From an uncultured bacterium (GTDB lineage Bacteria > Cyanobacteriota > Vampirovibrionia > Gastranaerophilales > Gastranaerophilaceae): DNA of 64,000 nt. The DNA is taken from contig URFH01000007.1 of assembly GCA_900547155.1 (NCBI GenBank), forward strand, positions 13,004-77,003. The letters run 5' to 3'. A program made the position numbers and the translations under genes. The first letter of the stretch is position 1. Each line of letters starts with the position of its first letter. This document shows positions 8,087 through 17,545 of the stretch, piece by piece. Below the pieces are notes generated by a model. The model worked only from the letters and a program-made list of their open reading frames with translations, did not search any database and was not told the origin of the DNA.

Positions 8087-8902
8087 TTAACTTACCTCAC
8101 TAATATCTTTTATAAAACGAATTCTTTCAATGCTTTTCGCCCCTCCAGAAACAGGGTCAAAAGCCATTTTCACCGCGTTCAGCTCCAAAACGGAGCTTTC
8201 TGCAATATCAAACCGCTCGGGCAGGCTTGTTACAAGGCGTTTTAAGGAGGATTCGTATGCCATCCCGATTACCGAGTCATAAACCCCGCAAAAGCCCGCG
8301 TCAGTAATATAAGCAGTGTAATCATTAATAATTTTTTCATCAGAGGTTTGAACATGGGTGTGAGTGCCCAGAACAGCGCTCACGCCGAGCGAATTACAGT
8401 ATTTTGCAAAGCAAATTTTTTCAGCCGTTGCTTCTGCATGAAAATCCACGATAACAATCGGCGCTTCTTCCTTTAATTTTGGAGCAATTTTCTCCATATA
8501 AGCCCATGGAGAGTCCATTGCGTTCATAAAAGTCCGTCCGAGCAGGTTTACGACGGCGATTTTTGTTCCATTGACCTCAAAAATCCTGTACCCGACGCCT
8601 TTTGTGCCCTCGGGATAATTTGCAGGGCGGATGAGCCTGTCGGATTTGTCTATATATTCAAAAATGTCTTTTCTGTCCCAGATATGATTTCCGGAGGTAA
8701 AACAGTCAATTCCCGCAGCAGCAAGCTCATTGTGGTTCTTTTCTGTCAAGCCAAACCCGTGCGAAGCGTTTTCAACATTAGCAATGACAAAATCAGGCGC
8801 ATTAGAAGATTCAAGCACCTCTGAAAGATACTTTTTTACTATCGTACGCCCCGGACGTCCGACCATATCTCCTAAAAATAGTATGTTAATTTCGTTCGTC
8901 AT
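8087..8902 (-). CDS. ymdB: YmdB-type metallophosphoesterase
   Basis: A member of the YmdB/TIGR00282 family of calcineurin-like enzymes, which in Bacillus hydrolyse 2',3'-cyclic nucleotides and affect motility and biofilm choice. Metal-ligand motifs are LFLGDMVG at the N-terminus, NVENASHG, TSGNHIWD, DFHAEATAEK and GTHTHVQT. Relatives begin right before the LFLGD motif, so the ATG at 8902 was chosen; an in-frame ATG at 8941 would add 13 residues and neither start has a strong ribosome site. It follows rny directly, the arrangement also seen in Firmicutes, where the two act in RNA turnover and signalling. Confidence 0.9.
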   Translation of the reverse strand: MTNEINILFLGDMVGRPGRTIVKKYLSEVLESSNAPDFVIANVENASHGFGLTEKNHNELAAAGIDCFTSGNHIWDRKDIFEYIDKSDRLIRPANYPEGTKGVGYRIFEVNGTKIAVVNLLGRTFMNAMDSPWAYMEKIAPKLKEEAPIVIVDFHAEATAEKICFAKYCNSLGVSAVLGTHTHVQTSDEKIINDYTAYITDAGFCGVYDSVIGMAYESSLKRLVTSLPERFDIAESSVLELNAVKMAFDPVSGGAKSIERIRFIKDISEVS

Positions 8903-8971
8903 TGTTTTTTTACGGAAAAAAGCGGGACTTTTAAATTTCATATTAAAAATCCCGTTTTTTTGATTATCTGT

Positions 8972-10552
8972 CTATTTTGCAATCTCGGTTGTGCGGATTT
9001 CGCGAACAACAGTTACCCTGATTTGTCCGGGATAATCCATTTCTTCCTCAATGCGTTTCGCAATATCACGCGCCAGCTTTGCACTCGCCAAATCATCGAA
9101 CATATCGGGCTGAACAATAATACGAACCTCCCTGCCCGCCTGCACCGCGAAAGATTGCTTGATTCCTTCGTAGCTTTTTGCGATTTCTTCGATTTTTTGC
9201 AGACGTTTGATGTAAATTTCAAGCGTATCGCGCCGTGAACCCGGGCGCCCCGCAGAAATTGCGTCAGCGAGTTTTACAAGCACCGCCTCGATTGTATTAG
9301 CTGTAACATCGTCGTGGTGAGCCTCAATAGCGTGAATTATTTCTTCTTTTTCGCCATATCGCCTTGCAAGCTCAACGCCGAGCTCAATATGCGTTCCCTC
9401 CTGGGTCTGGTCAACGGCTTTTCCGATATCATGGAGAAGTCCGGCTCTTTTTGCGACATTTACATTTGCGCCGAGCTCTGCAGCAAGCATTCCTGCGATG
9501 TGGCCGACCTCAAGCGAGTGTTTAAGCACGTTTTGGCCGTAGCTTGTGCGGTAATAAAGGCGTCCGAGCGTTTTTATGAGCTCTTTGTGCAAATTCATCA
9601 CGCCCATATCAACTGCTGCGTTTTCGCCCTCTTTTTTGATTTTTTCTTCAATTTCTTCCTGCGCTTTTTCGACCATTTCCTCGATTCTGACAGGGTGGAT
9701 ACGTCCGTCAGAGATGAGTTTTTCAAGAGCGACTTTTGCAATCTCTCTTCTGACAGGGTCAAAGCTGGATAAAACAACTGCTTCCGGCGTATCGTCAATT
9801 ATCAAATCAACGCCCGTAAGGGTTTCCAATGTGCGAATATTTCGCCCCTCACGCCCGATAATTCTGCCTTTCATATCGTCAGACGGCAGGTTTACAACAG
9901 AAACCGTTGATTCCACGACCTGATCGATAGCGCAGCGCTGCATTGTTGTTGAGAGGATTTCCTGAGCTTTTTCCTTTGAAATTTCGCGGATTTTCGCCTC
10001 ATTTTCACGGATAAGCTGCATTTGCTCCTGCTGGAGATCCTGTTTCAGCTGTTCAAGCAGCATATGTCTGGCTTCTTCACGGGACATTCCCGCAATTCTT
10101 TCCATTTCTCCGATTTGTTTGGCTATCATTTCAGCAAGATAGTCTTCTTTTTCGGTTAATTCTTCCATTTTTTTATCAAGATGTGATTCTCTGTCAGTCA
10201 CTTCCTGAATTTTTTCTTCAAGCGTATCTTCTTTTTTAGCGAGCTTGTTTTCCTGTCTTAGAAGGTCCTGTCTGCGTTCGCGGACTTCTTCGTCGAATTT
10301 TTCACGCTCATTGTGAAGTATTTCTTTTGCCTGAATCATTGCTTCTTTCTTCAAAAGGCTTTCTTTATCAGCCGTTTCTTTGGAAAGAGCGTCTAAACCT
10401 GCCTGCGCTTTTTTCTGTTTCTGCCAGAGCACAACCACGCCGAGCGAGAGTGCAACGGCAAGAATGACCAAAAGTGCAATAATTACAATAGTTCCTTCGA
10501 TTGTCCTGTACCTCGTTTTTCTATATATACACATCCCCGTACGTGCACGCAC
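8972..10552 (-). CDS. rny: Ribonuclease Y
   Basis: RNase Y, the membrane-bound endoribonuclease that starts mRNA decay. In order: one transmembrane helix (about 22-42), a long charged coiled coil (about 45-205), a KH RNA-binding domain with [12 protein letters not shown] (229-240), and an HD domain with LLHDIGK (371-377). At 526 residues it has the family's usual length. The start is uncertain: the ATG at 10552 lacks a ribosome site, and a GAAGGA lies close before codons 21-23, so translation may begin nearer the membrane helix. Divergent from the 10739 gene's region only by an AT-rich gap. Confidence 0.93.
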   Translation of the reverse strand: MRARTGMCIYRKTRYRTIEGTIVIIALLVILAVALSLGVVVLWQKQKKAQAGLDALSKETADKESLLKKEAMIQAKEILHNEREKFDEEVRERRQDLLRQENKLAKKEDTLEEKIQEVTDRESHLDKKMEELTEKEDYLAEMIAKQIGEMERIAGMSREEARHMLLEQLKQDLQQEQMQLIRENEAKIREISKEKAQEILSTTMQRCAIDQVVESTVSVVNLPSDDMKGRIIGREGRNIRTLETLTGVDLIIDDTPEAVVLSSFDPVRREIAKVALEKLISDGRIHPVRIEEMVEKAQEEIEEKIKKEGENAAVDMGVMNLHKELIKTLGRLYYRTSYGQNVLKHSLEVGHIAGMLAAELGANVNVAKRAGLLHDIGKAVDQTQEGTHIELGVELARRYGEKEEIIHAIEAHHDDVTANTIEAVLVKLADAISAGRPGSRRDTLEIYIKRLQKIEEIAKSYEGIKQSFAVQAGREVRIIVQPDMFDDLASAKLARDIAKRIEEEMDYPGQIRVTVVREIRTTEIAK

Positions 10553-10738
10553 GCAGGGTTGAATTCAATATGCATATGTTAAATTATAATTAATTCATAA
10601 TATAAAAATTTTTATTACTTTTACACTAATGATATACTAGCATATTGTGGCGAAATTTGAAAGTTTTTTTGATAATTTAATAAATTTACACAAAACCCGC
10701 AGCACAAAAGCAGCCGGCCGCCTTGCAAACAATAATTT
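10553..10738. other. AT-rich intergenic region upstream of rny
   Basis: No convincing gene. On the minus strand TATAAT (10588 to 10583) could be the -10 box of rny, but no clear -35 hexamer lies at the right distance. The plus-strand open frame here has no ribosome site. Confidence 0.4.
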
Positions 10739-11125
10739 TTATTCGGAAATTGCCTGGTTTATCTTTTTAGCCAAACGAAAGACAAACGAATTTTCATCTT
10801 TTAAAAGATTTTCTCCTTTTTCGAGCCTCTTGAGCTCACCTGAGCGAAAAGTATCAGAAACATCATAAAGCCTGTTCGCAGAGCCATTAACTCTGGCAAA
10901 AGTACCGCTCATCTTTAAGTTTTCATTTGTGTCCGGCATTCCGAGCAGCCTTTTAAAAAAGCGGGAAATCGGACGGTCATAGATTTTTAAATGCAAAAAT
11001 TGTGCCTCTTGAAAAGGAACCGACTTAATCCCCTCAGACAGCTGTTTTTGTAAAGGTTTTTCTATTTTATTGAAAAAACAAACACCGGTCGTAGTTTTTC
11101 CGCGAAAAATCCCAAATCGAATCAT
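10739..11125 (-). CDS. Hypothetical protein
   Basis: I recognise no family. The 128-residue product has no signal peptide or membrane helix, is basic, and begins with an FG-x-FRG motif followed by a mixed Phe/Lys-rich sequence. A GAGG ribosome site lies 9 bases before the ATG, and the base composition matches its neighbours, so I take it as real. It is transcribed away from cca, with 64 bases between the two starts, and toward rny. Confidence 0.6.
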   Translation of the reverse strand: MIRFGIFRGKTTTGVCFFNKIEKPLQKQLSEGIKSVPFQEAQFLHLKIYDRPISRFFKRLLGMPDTNENLKMSGTFARVNGSANRLYDVSDTFRSGELKRLEKGENLLKDENSFVFRLAKKINQAISE

Positions 11126-11189
11126 AAAAATACCTCAATATTTCTACATATGTTTACATACTAGCATAAATTCGGCTAATATAATAAAT

Positions 11190-12398
11190 ATGAAAAACAT
11201 TGCACAAAAAATCAAAACTTCGCTCCCGACAACGGTTTCACAGGCTCTTGAATCCATAAAAATCAACAAAGGCGATTTCAGGTGCTATCTTGTGGGCGGT
11301 ATTGTGAGAGATTTGCTTTTGGGGCGCGAAATTTTTGATGTTGATATAACGGTTGAGGGCGACGCGATTGAACTTGCGGAATTTCTTGAAATAAAAACTT
11401 CCGCAAAAATTCTCCAAACGCAGCCGGAACTCAGAACCGCAAAAATTAGGTTTAAAAACGGCGTGGAGATTGATTTTGCCTCCACAAGAACGGAAGCTTA
11501 TCCGAAAAAAGGCCACCTACCCGTTCTTGTAAAAACCGGTTGCGGGCTTATGGAAGACGCGCTGCGCAGAGATTTTACAATAAATGCAATGGCTGCCTCT
11601 TTAAACAGTGAAAATTTCGGCGAAATTATTGACAATACGGGCGGTTTAGAGGATCTAGAAAAAAAACAGCTCCGGATTTTGCACAAAGGCAGTTTTATTG
11701 ACGACCCGACGAGGATAATAAGGGGGCTGAAATTCGCGGTGCGGTTCGGATTTGAGCTCGAAAGCGAAACACTGAAGCTTCAGGAGGAATATTTGAACAA
11801 CCCGAACCCTGATATTTCTTATTCCCGTTTAAAATCCGAGCTGATACAGGCTTTTTCGCTTCCTTTTCCGCAGGTTTGGGACAAATTTATTTTTCAAAAA
11901 ATTTTCAGGCTCATAAATCCTGATTTTGACAAAAAAATCGATTCAAAAAACGCAATCGCGCTAATAGAACGTTTTTCTCCGGAAAATCGCTGGCTTGTCT
12001 GGCTTGCGCCTGTTTTTGGCGGTTCTGCGGCGTTAGAGTTGATGAATTTTACAAAAATTGAAAAAAAGATAATCACGGATTTAGAAAAAGCCGCAAAAAA
12101 GCTCCCGCCCTGCACGAATATTGAGGTTTACAAGTTTTTCAACGCTATGGAAAAAGAAGCGGTGATTGCGTATTATCTTTTGACCAATAATGCTTCTGCA
12201 ATAAGGTTTTTGGACGAAATGGCAGAAATTAAGCCCCAAATCACGGGCGAGGATATTCAAAAAGCAGGCATGCCTCCCGGCGGGGTTTATGCGGAAATTT
12301 TTGATGCAATTTTAGAAGAAAAACTCTCCGGAAACCTTGTCACACGCGAAGATGAGCTCGAATTTTTAAAATTTTTAATAAAAGAGTTGAAAAAATAA
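11190..12398 (+). CDS. cca: CCA tRNA nucleotidyltransferase / poly(A) polymerase family
   Basis: A class II nucleotidyltransferase that adds CCA (or A) to tRNA 3' ends. GGIVRD lies at 36-41, the two metal-binding aspartates at 50 and 52 (DVD), RRDFTINA at 126-133 and DDPTRIIRGLKFAVRFGF at 171-188. The 402-residue length is that of bacterial CCA-adding enzymes; no C-terminal HD domain is visible. The ATG at 11190 was chosen because homology starts there, though an open frame extends 40 codons upstream. Three of the four tRNA genes in this window lack an encoded CCA, so the enzyme is needed. Confidence 0.92.
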   Translation: MKNIAQKIKTSLPTTVSQALESIKINKGDFRCYLVGGIVRDLLLGREIFDVDITVEGDAIELAEFLEIKTSAKILQTQPELRTAKIRFKNGVEIDFASTRTEAYPKKGHLPVLVKTGCGLMEDALRRDFTINAMAASLNSENFGEIIDNTGGLEDLEKKQLRILHKGSFIDDPTRIIRGLKFAVRFGFELESETLKLQEEYLNNPNPDISYSRLKSELIQAFSLPFPQVWDKFIFQKIFRLINPDFDKKIDSKNAIALIERFSPENRWLVWLAPVFGGSAALELMNFTKIEKKIITDLEKAAKKLPPCTNIEVYKFFNAMEKEAVIAYYLLTNNASAIRFLDEMAEIKPQITGEDIQKAGMPPGGVYAEIFDAILEEKLSGNLVTREDELEFLKFLIKELKK

Positions 12399-12433
12399 TT
12401 TCCGCATGTATAATAATTTTTACAGACGAATAC

Positions 12434-12508
12434 GCGGGGGTAATTCAGTGGTAGAATGCTTCCTTGCCAAGGAAGATGTCGCGAGTTCGAGCCTCGTCTC
12501 CCGCTCCA
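12434..12508 (+). tRNA. tRNA-Gly (GCC)
   Basis: A complete cloverleaf with a 7-bp acceptor stem (one G-T pair), anticodon loop TTGCCAA giving GCC, T-arm with GTTCGAG, and CCA encoded at 12506-12508. It lies 35 bases after cca. It is the only one of the four tRNAs here with encoded CCA. Confidence 0.97.
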
Positions 12509-12510
12509 AA

Positions 12511-12540
12511 AAAGAATCCTTTAGGGATTCTTTTTTGTTA
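12511..12540 (+). terminator. Terminator of tRNA-Gly
   Basis: A 9-bp stem (12511-12519 with 12525-12533) and 5-base loop followed by a T run, directly after the tRNA. Confidence 0.85.
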
Positions 12541-12632
12541 TGTACACTTTTCGCGTTCTTTGCGAGGCTCGAACGGGCGAAATTAATGCGGACAAGCCGC
12601 TTACGGCGCAAAAGCACCGTAGTCCCGCTCAA
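12541..12632. repeat. tRNA-derived fragment: duplicated tRNA-Gly 3' end
   Basis: No gene. The end of the segment (about 12622-12643) repeats the last bases of tRNA-Gly with the following A run and AGAATCC (tcccgctc then As), and 12563-12575 carries the T-arm sequence in reverse orientation. This looks like the trace of a duplication or of an excised element at the tRNA 3' end. Confidence 0.4.
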
Positions 12633-12660
12633 AAAAAGAATCCGCAAAGGATTCTTTTTG
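12633..12660. terminator. Second copy of the tRNA-Gly type terminator
   Basis: An 11-bp perfect stem (12633-12643 with 12649-12659) with T runs, nearly the same arm as the terminator at 12511-12533. Confidence 0.7.
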
Positions 12661-12712
12661 TCACCCCCGATTTTTGATTTATAATTTATCAAAAGATAGG
12701 ACAATTTCAAAC

Positions 12713-14440
12713 TTGAAAAAACTTTTCACCACAATTCTACTGTTATTTTTCTGCTCAATGCCGATTTACGCACAAAATAGCGCAAAAAACGAAGAAATTT
12801 TAAAGCTGCAAAAAGAAATCAACCGTCACAATTACAATTATTACGTTCTGAACAAGCCTGAAATTTCAGATTCCGAATACGACAAGCTGTACGAAAAACT
12901 CCTAAAACTGGAAAAAGAAAGCCCGAATTTCGCCCCTAAAAACAGCCCCACGCAAAAAATCGGCGGAATAATCAAAAACGCCCGCAAAATTAAGCACAAA
13001 ATAAAAATGCAAAGCCTTAAAAAGGTCTATTCCATTGACAATCTGGCACAATGGCACAATAAAAACAACCCGAATCATCAGCAAATGCTCTGCGAACCCA
13101 AAATTGACGGGCTGGCGATAACCCTGATTTACAAAAACGGAAAACTAACAAAAGGCGCAACAAGAGGAAACGGCGAAACCGGCGAAGATTTTACCGAAAA
13201 CATAAAAACAATAAAATCCATCCCCGAAACGCTCAAAAAGCCTGTTAATATTGAAGTTCGAGGCGAGGTTTTTATTACAAGGGAAAATTTTGAAAATTTA
13301 AAGGAAAATTTCTCAAATCCCCGCAACGCCGCAAGCGGTTCTGTAAGACAAAACAATCCTGAAATCACACGCGCAAGAAATCTGTCATTTTTCGCATATC
13401 AGTGCATTGGCGGGGATTTTTCCAAAGACAGCGAGGCTCTGGCGGAGCTGAAAGCCCTCGGTTTTGAAACGATTCCATACGATTTTGCAAATAATTTTGA
13501 TGATGTAAAAAATTATATTGATTTGTGGGAAAATAAGCGAAAAATCGCAGATTTTCCGACCGACGGGGTTGTAATAAAATTAAACGACCTGAAAAGCCGC
13601 GAAAAAGCCGGAATTTCAACAACTTATCCCAACTGGGCAATCGCTTACAAATATTCACCAAAAACAGCCGGAACAACGCTTAAAAATGTCGAATTTTCGA
13701 TGGGAAAAAGCGGAATTTTAACACCGATTGCGGTTTTCGAGCCGGTGGAAATCAGCGGCCAGCGGCTTTCAAAAGCAACATTGCACAATCTTGAATTTAT
13801 GAAAAATCTGGACATAAAAATTAATGACAAAATAACAATCGAAAAAGCCGGCGAAATTTTGCCAATTGTTGCCTCATGCGAAAAAACAGCAAGCTCAAAA
13901 AGCATAAATATCCCTAAAAATTGCCCGTTTTGCGGTGAAAAGCTTTCCTATGAAAACAATAATCTGAAATGCACAAATAAAAATTGCGAAGAAATCATTT
14001 CAAAGAAAATTGAGCATTTTGCCTCGCGCGACGCTATGAATATCAAGGGCCTGGGCGCTTCTGCGGCAAAAAACCTTGTAAAAAATGCAAATATTAAAAA
14101 TTTCTCTGATATTTACGGTCTTTCCATTGACGATTTAAAGAAACTGGACGGATTTTCGCAAAAATCAGCTGAAAATTTATATTTTTCTATCCAAAATTCA
14201 AAGAAACAAAGCCTTTGCAGGCTGCTTTACGCTCTTGGAATCAACAATTTAGGCAAAAACAACGCAAAAAACCTTGCTGCAGCCATAAAATCGCCCGAAT
14301 CGCTTCTAAAATCCGACATCAGCACGCTCGCAGCCATAGACGGGATAGGAATTTGTACGGCAAAAGAGATTTACGGCTATTTTCAGGACGATAGCAACAG
14401 AATTGAGTTTGAAAAGCTTATTAAAATTATTTACGAATGA
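12713..14440 (+). CDS. ligA: NAD+-dependent DNA ligase, BRCT-less, with predicted signal peptide
   Basis: The 575-residue product has the parts of LigA in order: domain Ia with Y..D...YD.LY, the adenylation domain with the nucleophile Lys130 in EPKIDG, TRGNGETGEDFTENI, RNAASGSVRQ, an OB domain, a C4 zinc finger (CPFC then CTNKNC) and a helix-hairpin-helix block. The C-terminal BRCT domain is absent. The N-terminus, MKKLFTTILLLFF..MPIYAQ, is a classic export signal with a cut site after Ala20. The TTG at 12713 fits the ribosome site (TAGGA); an upstream TTG at 12674 would extend it by 13 residues. E. coli LigB likewise has a signal-like N-terminus, so a LigB-like role is possible. Catalytic motifs look intact. 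Confidence 0.9.
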   Translation: MKKLFTTILLLFFCSMPIYAQNSAKNEEILKLQKEINRHNYNYYVLNKPEISDSEYDKLYEKLLKLEKESPNFAPKNSPTQKIGGIIKNARKIKHKIKMQSLKKVYSIDNLAQWHNKNNPNHQQMLCEPKIDGLAITLIYKNGKLTKGATRGNGETGEDFTENIKTIKSIPETLKKPVNIEVRGEVFITRENFENLKENFSNPRNAASGSVRQNNPEITRARNLSFFAYQCIGGDFSKDSEALAELKALGFETIPYDFANNFDDVKNYIDLWENKRKIADFPTDGVVIKLNDLKSREKAGISTTYPNWAIAYKYSPKTAGTTLKNVEFSMGKSGILTPIAVFEPVEISGQRLSKATLHNLEFMKNLDIKINDKITIEKAGEILPIVASCEKTASSKSINIPKNCPFCGEKLSYENNNLKCTNKNCEEIISKKIEHFASRDAMNIKGLGASAAKNLVKNANIKNFSDIYGLSIDDLKKLDGFSQKSAENLYFSIQNSKKQSLCRLLYALGINNLGKNNAKNLAAAIKSPESLLKSDISTLAAIDGIGICTAKEIYGYFQDDSNRIEFEKLIKIIYE

Positions 14441-14498
14441 AAATCCTCAATTCATAGCCTTTTTCAGCGCTTCAACAGTCCAATAAACAGCACAATTT

Positions 14499-17312
14499 TT
14501 AAACTCCGGCATTCTCCAGCGTTTTTTGGCTGGCAAGAATTGAAATCACTGAATGTCCGCCAAAAATGTAGTTTGCGGCGTTGTAAATATCATCGGCGGC
14601 GATTGAATCAATAATTTTCAAGGCCTCACCTGTTGAAGCGATGGAATAGGGCGTGTTTTGGGAGTTTGAAAGCACATGCGTCTGCCCCTCGGAGGACTCA
14701 ATTGCATTCAAAATTTTCGTTTTATATCGCAATTTTGCTGCAGCAAGCTCGTTTTCACTCACTTTTTCGGTTTTTAATAAATTTATGTGCTTTTTGAACC
14801 CGTCAATTGATTTTTTCACGTTTTCAAACTCCTGAACATTTTCAGCAGGGTTGTCCGTAGTCGTTTTTATCCCGAGAGATAAAACACCGGTGTTTCCGTG
14901 GTAATCAATGTTGGATTCCACGCGATAGGCGAGTTTCTGGGTTTCACGCAGGTCATTAAACAGCCTTGAATAAGGCCCGCCGCCCAAAATCGTGTTCAAA
15001 AGGGCAATCGTGAGGTGGTCTTTTGGATTGAAATTAGTTTTGAACTTAAATGCCTGAACAATATCCGCCTGGTTTCTTGCGTCGGCTTTTTTGATTATTT
15101 TATCTTCCGCAACGGGCACAAATGACTCAAAATGCTTCATTTCAACCGGTTTGAACATTACAAAACCGTCAGAAAGTTCGTTTATTGCAGAAAATTTCAA
15201 CCCGGGATTTGCGTCAACCGGCGCAGTGAAAACTCCGGTCGCCTGAGCGTTTGCAACGATATAATTGTAAAGACCGGCAACCTCGGGCAGCGTAATTTCA
15301 TCAAGAGATTTCAAAATTTCCTCTTTTGAAGCAAATTCCGGAGAATTCGGGAAGAAATCCTTTAAAAGCGCTTCTGCAGCGCTATTTTGCGAGTTCAGAA
15401 CATTCTCGCGCACAAAAGATTTTGCATATTCAAAATTGCTGTCATTCAGGCGCGGCGCCTGCAGGACTTCTTTCACAAGCTTTAGCGAAGATTCCATATC
15501 CTTTGAAAGCGCGTTTACGCTGGCCGTTATGGAGTTAAAATCAGCCTTAAATTTAATATCCGTGCCATTTTTGTGGGCCTGCGCGTATAATTCATTATAA
15601 TTTTTGTCCCTTGAGCCCTCATTTAGCATTACAGAAAGCAAAAGTGCGGCTGCGGGCTTTGCTTGCGCGGGAATACGCGTATCAAGGCTTATTTCGTAGT
15701 TAGCAAGCTCGGATTTGTTCGGGTTGAACGTAACGCGCATATTATTTGCGAGCCTGTATTGCTTGATTTTGGAAAGGTCAAAGGATTTTTCTTCAATTGA
15801 GCCTTTAAAAGAAACGGACGCTGATTTTTTGTAATTTTCCATTATTTCGGCGTCATTGAGGGTTTCCGGATGCACAACAGAAAGCGAAGCCCTGTTCAAA
15901 TCAAGATATTTTTTTGCAAAATCCTGCAAATCAGCTGTAGTAATGCTTTCAAGGATTGAGAGGTAATTTTTTGCATAGTTTAAATTGTTATCAATAAGCG
16001 AGGTGCCAAGGAAACTGTTCAAAAGCGAGGAATTTTCGCAAAGATTTGAATATCCTAAACGGAGCATATTTTTGGCGGTGGAAAGTTCTTCTTCCGAAAT
16101 CGGTTTTGATTGCAAGGCGCCGATTTCTGAATACATTGTTTTTATGAGATTTTCAGCCTTTTGCGGGGTTGATTGGCCGACCAAAAGGATTGCGCGCGGG
16201 TCTTCGGGGCGATTTCCCATACGCTCAACGCTAAACATCGCGCCGGTTTGCATTTTGTCGAGTTCTTTGCTCAATCTTGCGCCTTTGTAGCCCAAAAGCG
16301 CCATCAGCATAAGTTCCAGCACAACATATTCTTTCTCTTCCGAGTTTTTGGGGCCCGCAAAGCCGATTGCGGCAGTGGTGCTCTGCGCTTTTCTCATTTT
16401 CACGTCCTGGCGAACCGGAGCATTGATTGTGTTGAAATCCTCGTATTTTCGCTCTTTGTGGGCGTTTGAGGAGGGGTTGTTGAAGTATTTTGCAATGGTT
16501 TGGAGGCATTTTTCAGGTTCAACTTCGCCTGTTACGACAGTTACGCAATTATCCGGTGAATACCAGGTTTTGTAGTAGTTGTAGGCGTCATCGCGGGTGA
16601 TATTGTTGATATTTTTAATGCTTCCGGCGACCAAATCCTGAGAAGTCGTTTTTATTTGGAAAAGGTTTCTTATGCAGTTGTTCAGTGCGGTATTTTCCGG
16701 AGAATCGCCGACCATGCTGATTTCTGAGGTTACGGGGCCTCTTTCTTTTTCCACCATTTCGGGGGAATATTCAGGATTTTGGAGCATTGCAGCGTGGATT
16801 CTTACGGATTCTTCAAAATCGCCCGGATTCAAGAGCTGCGAAGAGATAAAATAGTCAGTCATTGAAAAACCGGTCGAGGCGTTTGTTATTGCGCCCATAT
16901 CGTTTGTAATTTTGAAAAATTCGCCCGCTCCGAGCCCTTTTGCGCCGTTAAAAGCCATATGTTCATCAAAATGGCTGATTCCGCGCAGATTATCGGGTTC
17001 ATTCATTGAGCCGACGTTAAAATACGATTTTAGGACGGTGGGGCCTTTTTTATTGAGGATTACGACCTTTTGGCCGGTTGCAAGTTTGTATAATTTTGCA
17101 TTTCCGGCGTTTTTGATTTCATAATCCCCCAGAAAGCTATACGGAACCGGTGCTTTTGCGCTAATTTGCGCGAACAGAGCTTTTGAAGCTTCGGTAAGGA
17201 GGGAATTTTGAGGATTTTCCGCATTTTTCGCAGGTTGGTTTTCCGGCTTTTGAGCTTTAAAAGCGGGAATCGGGGTTATATTTCTATTTATATTAAGCGC
17301 GCTGATTTGCAT
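14499..17312 (-). CDS. M16 family zinc metalloprotease
   Basis: A 937-residue pitrilysin/insulinase-family protease with two M16 halves. The first half holds the inverted zinc site H114-F-D-E-H118 with a third ligand glutamate near 197 (SEISM); the second half (about 500-937) is the usual non-catalytic one with a LGGGPYSRLFNDLRE substrate-loop motif. The start at 17312 has AAGGAAG in front; the frame extends 29 codons upstream. There is no signal peptide. The N-terminal 20 residues end in the short motif PAFKA, like several other proteins here. A second M16 protease (42556-45210) has a signal peptide, so the two probably work in different compartments. Confidence 0.9.
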   Translation of the reverse strand: MQISALNINRNITPIPAFKAQKPENQPAKNAENPQNSLLTEASKALFAQISAKAPVPYSFLGDYEIKNAGNAKLYKLATGQKVVILNKKGPTVLKSYFNVGSMNEPDNLRGISHFDEHMAFNGAKGLGAGEFFKITNDMGAITNASTGFSMTDYFISSQLLNPGDFEESVRIHAAMLQNPEYSPEMVEKERGPVTSEISMVGDSPENTALNNCIRNLFQIKTTSQDLVAGSIKNINNITRDDAYNYYKTWYSPDNCVTVVTGEVEPEKCLQTIAKYFNNPSSNAHKERKYEDFNTINAPVRQDVKMRKAQSTTAAIGFAGPKNSEEKEYVVLELMLMALLGYKGARLSKELDKMQTGAMFSVERMGNRPEDPRAILLVGQSTPQKAENLIKTMYSEIGALQSKPISEEELSTAKNMLRLGYSNLCENSSLLNSFLGTSLIDNNLNYAKNYLSILESITTADLQDFAKKYLDLNRASLSVVHPETLNDAEIMENYKKSASVSFKGSIEEKSFDLSKIKQYRLANNMRVTFNPNKSELANYEISLDTRIPAQAKPAAALLLSVMLNEGSRDKNYNELYAQAHKNGTDIKFKADFNSITASVNALSKDMESSLKLVKEVLQAPRLNDSNFEYAKSFVRENVLNSQNSAAEALLKDFFPNSPEFASKEEILKSLDEITLPEVAGLYNYIVANAQATGVFTAPVDANPGLKFSAINELSDGFVMFKPVEMKHFESFVPVAEDKIIKKADARNQADIVQAFKFKTNFNPKDHLTIALLNTILGGGPYSRLFNDLRETQKLAYRVESNIDYHGNTGVLSLGIKTTTDNPAENVQEFENVKKSIDGFKKHINLLKTEKVSENELAAAKLRYKTKILNAIESSEGQTHVLSNSQNTPYSIASTGEALKIIDSIAADDIYNAANYIFGGHSVISILASQKTLENAGV

Positions 17313-17403
17313 GAACACTTCCTTACCTATATTTAATTTAACAGAGAAAAAGGGAAAAAATTTACAATATGCACTCCGGATGTTTAGAAAACTTAACAAA
17401 ACT

Positions 17404-17470
17404 CCGCAATAAGTGCGCCTTCGGGCTCAAATTTTCTGATTTTACCCGGGTGGCTCATTTTAATTTGATA
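17404..17470 (+). repeat. 67-bp direct repeat, copy 1
   Basis: The sequence from ccgcaataagtgcgcc to aatttgata recurs at 18186-18252 with only a few differences. The two copies flank the gene at 17546. Each copy ends in a TTTGATA.AAT stretch resembling a -10 region, so the repeat may carry a promoter. Confidence 0.85.
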
Positions 17471-17513
17471 GAATGCAAGTTGTTTATATTAAAAAATGGG
17501 TGGTGATATAATA

Positions 17514-17522
17514 TGTATAAAT
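17514..17522 (+). promoter_or_regulatory. Extended -10 promoter of the 17546 gene
   Basis: TGATATAAT at 17514-17522 is a consensus extended -10 box (TGnTATAAT). No good -35 hexamer is needed for this type. It lies 23 bases before the ATG. Confidence 0.5.
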
Positions 17523-17545
17523 AATTTATCAGGTAAAATAAAATA

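Noticed and set aside
9314..9923. Long plus-strand frames opposite rny
   Set aside because: They lie fully within the conserved rny coding sequence on the other strand and lack ribosome sites.
12406..12710. Reading frames across tRNA-Gly and its terminators
   Set aside because: The frame crosses a certain tRNA gene and two hairpins; the translation has no protein-like character.
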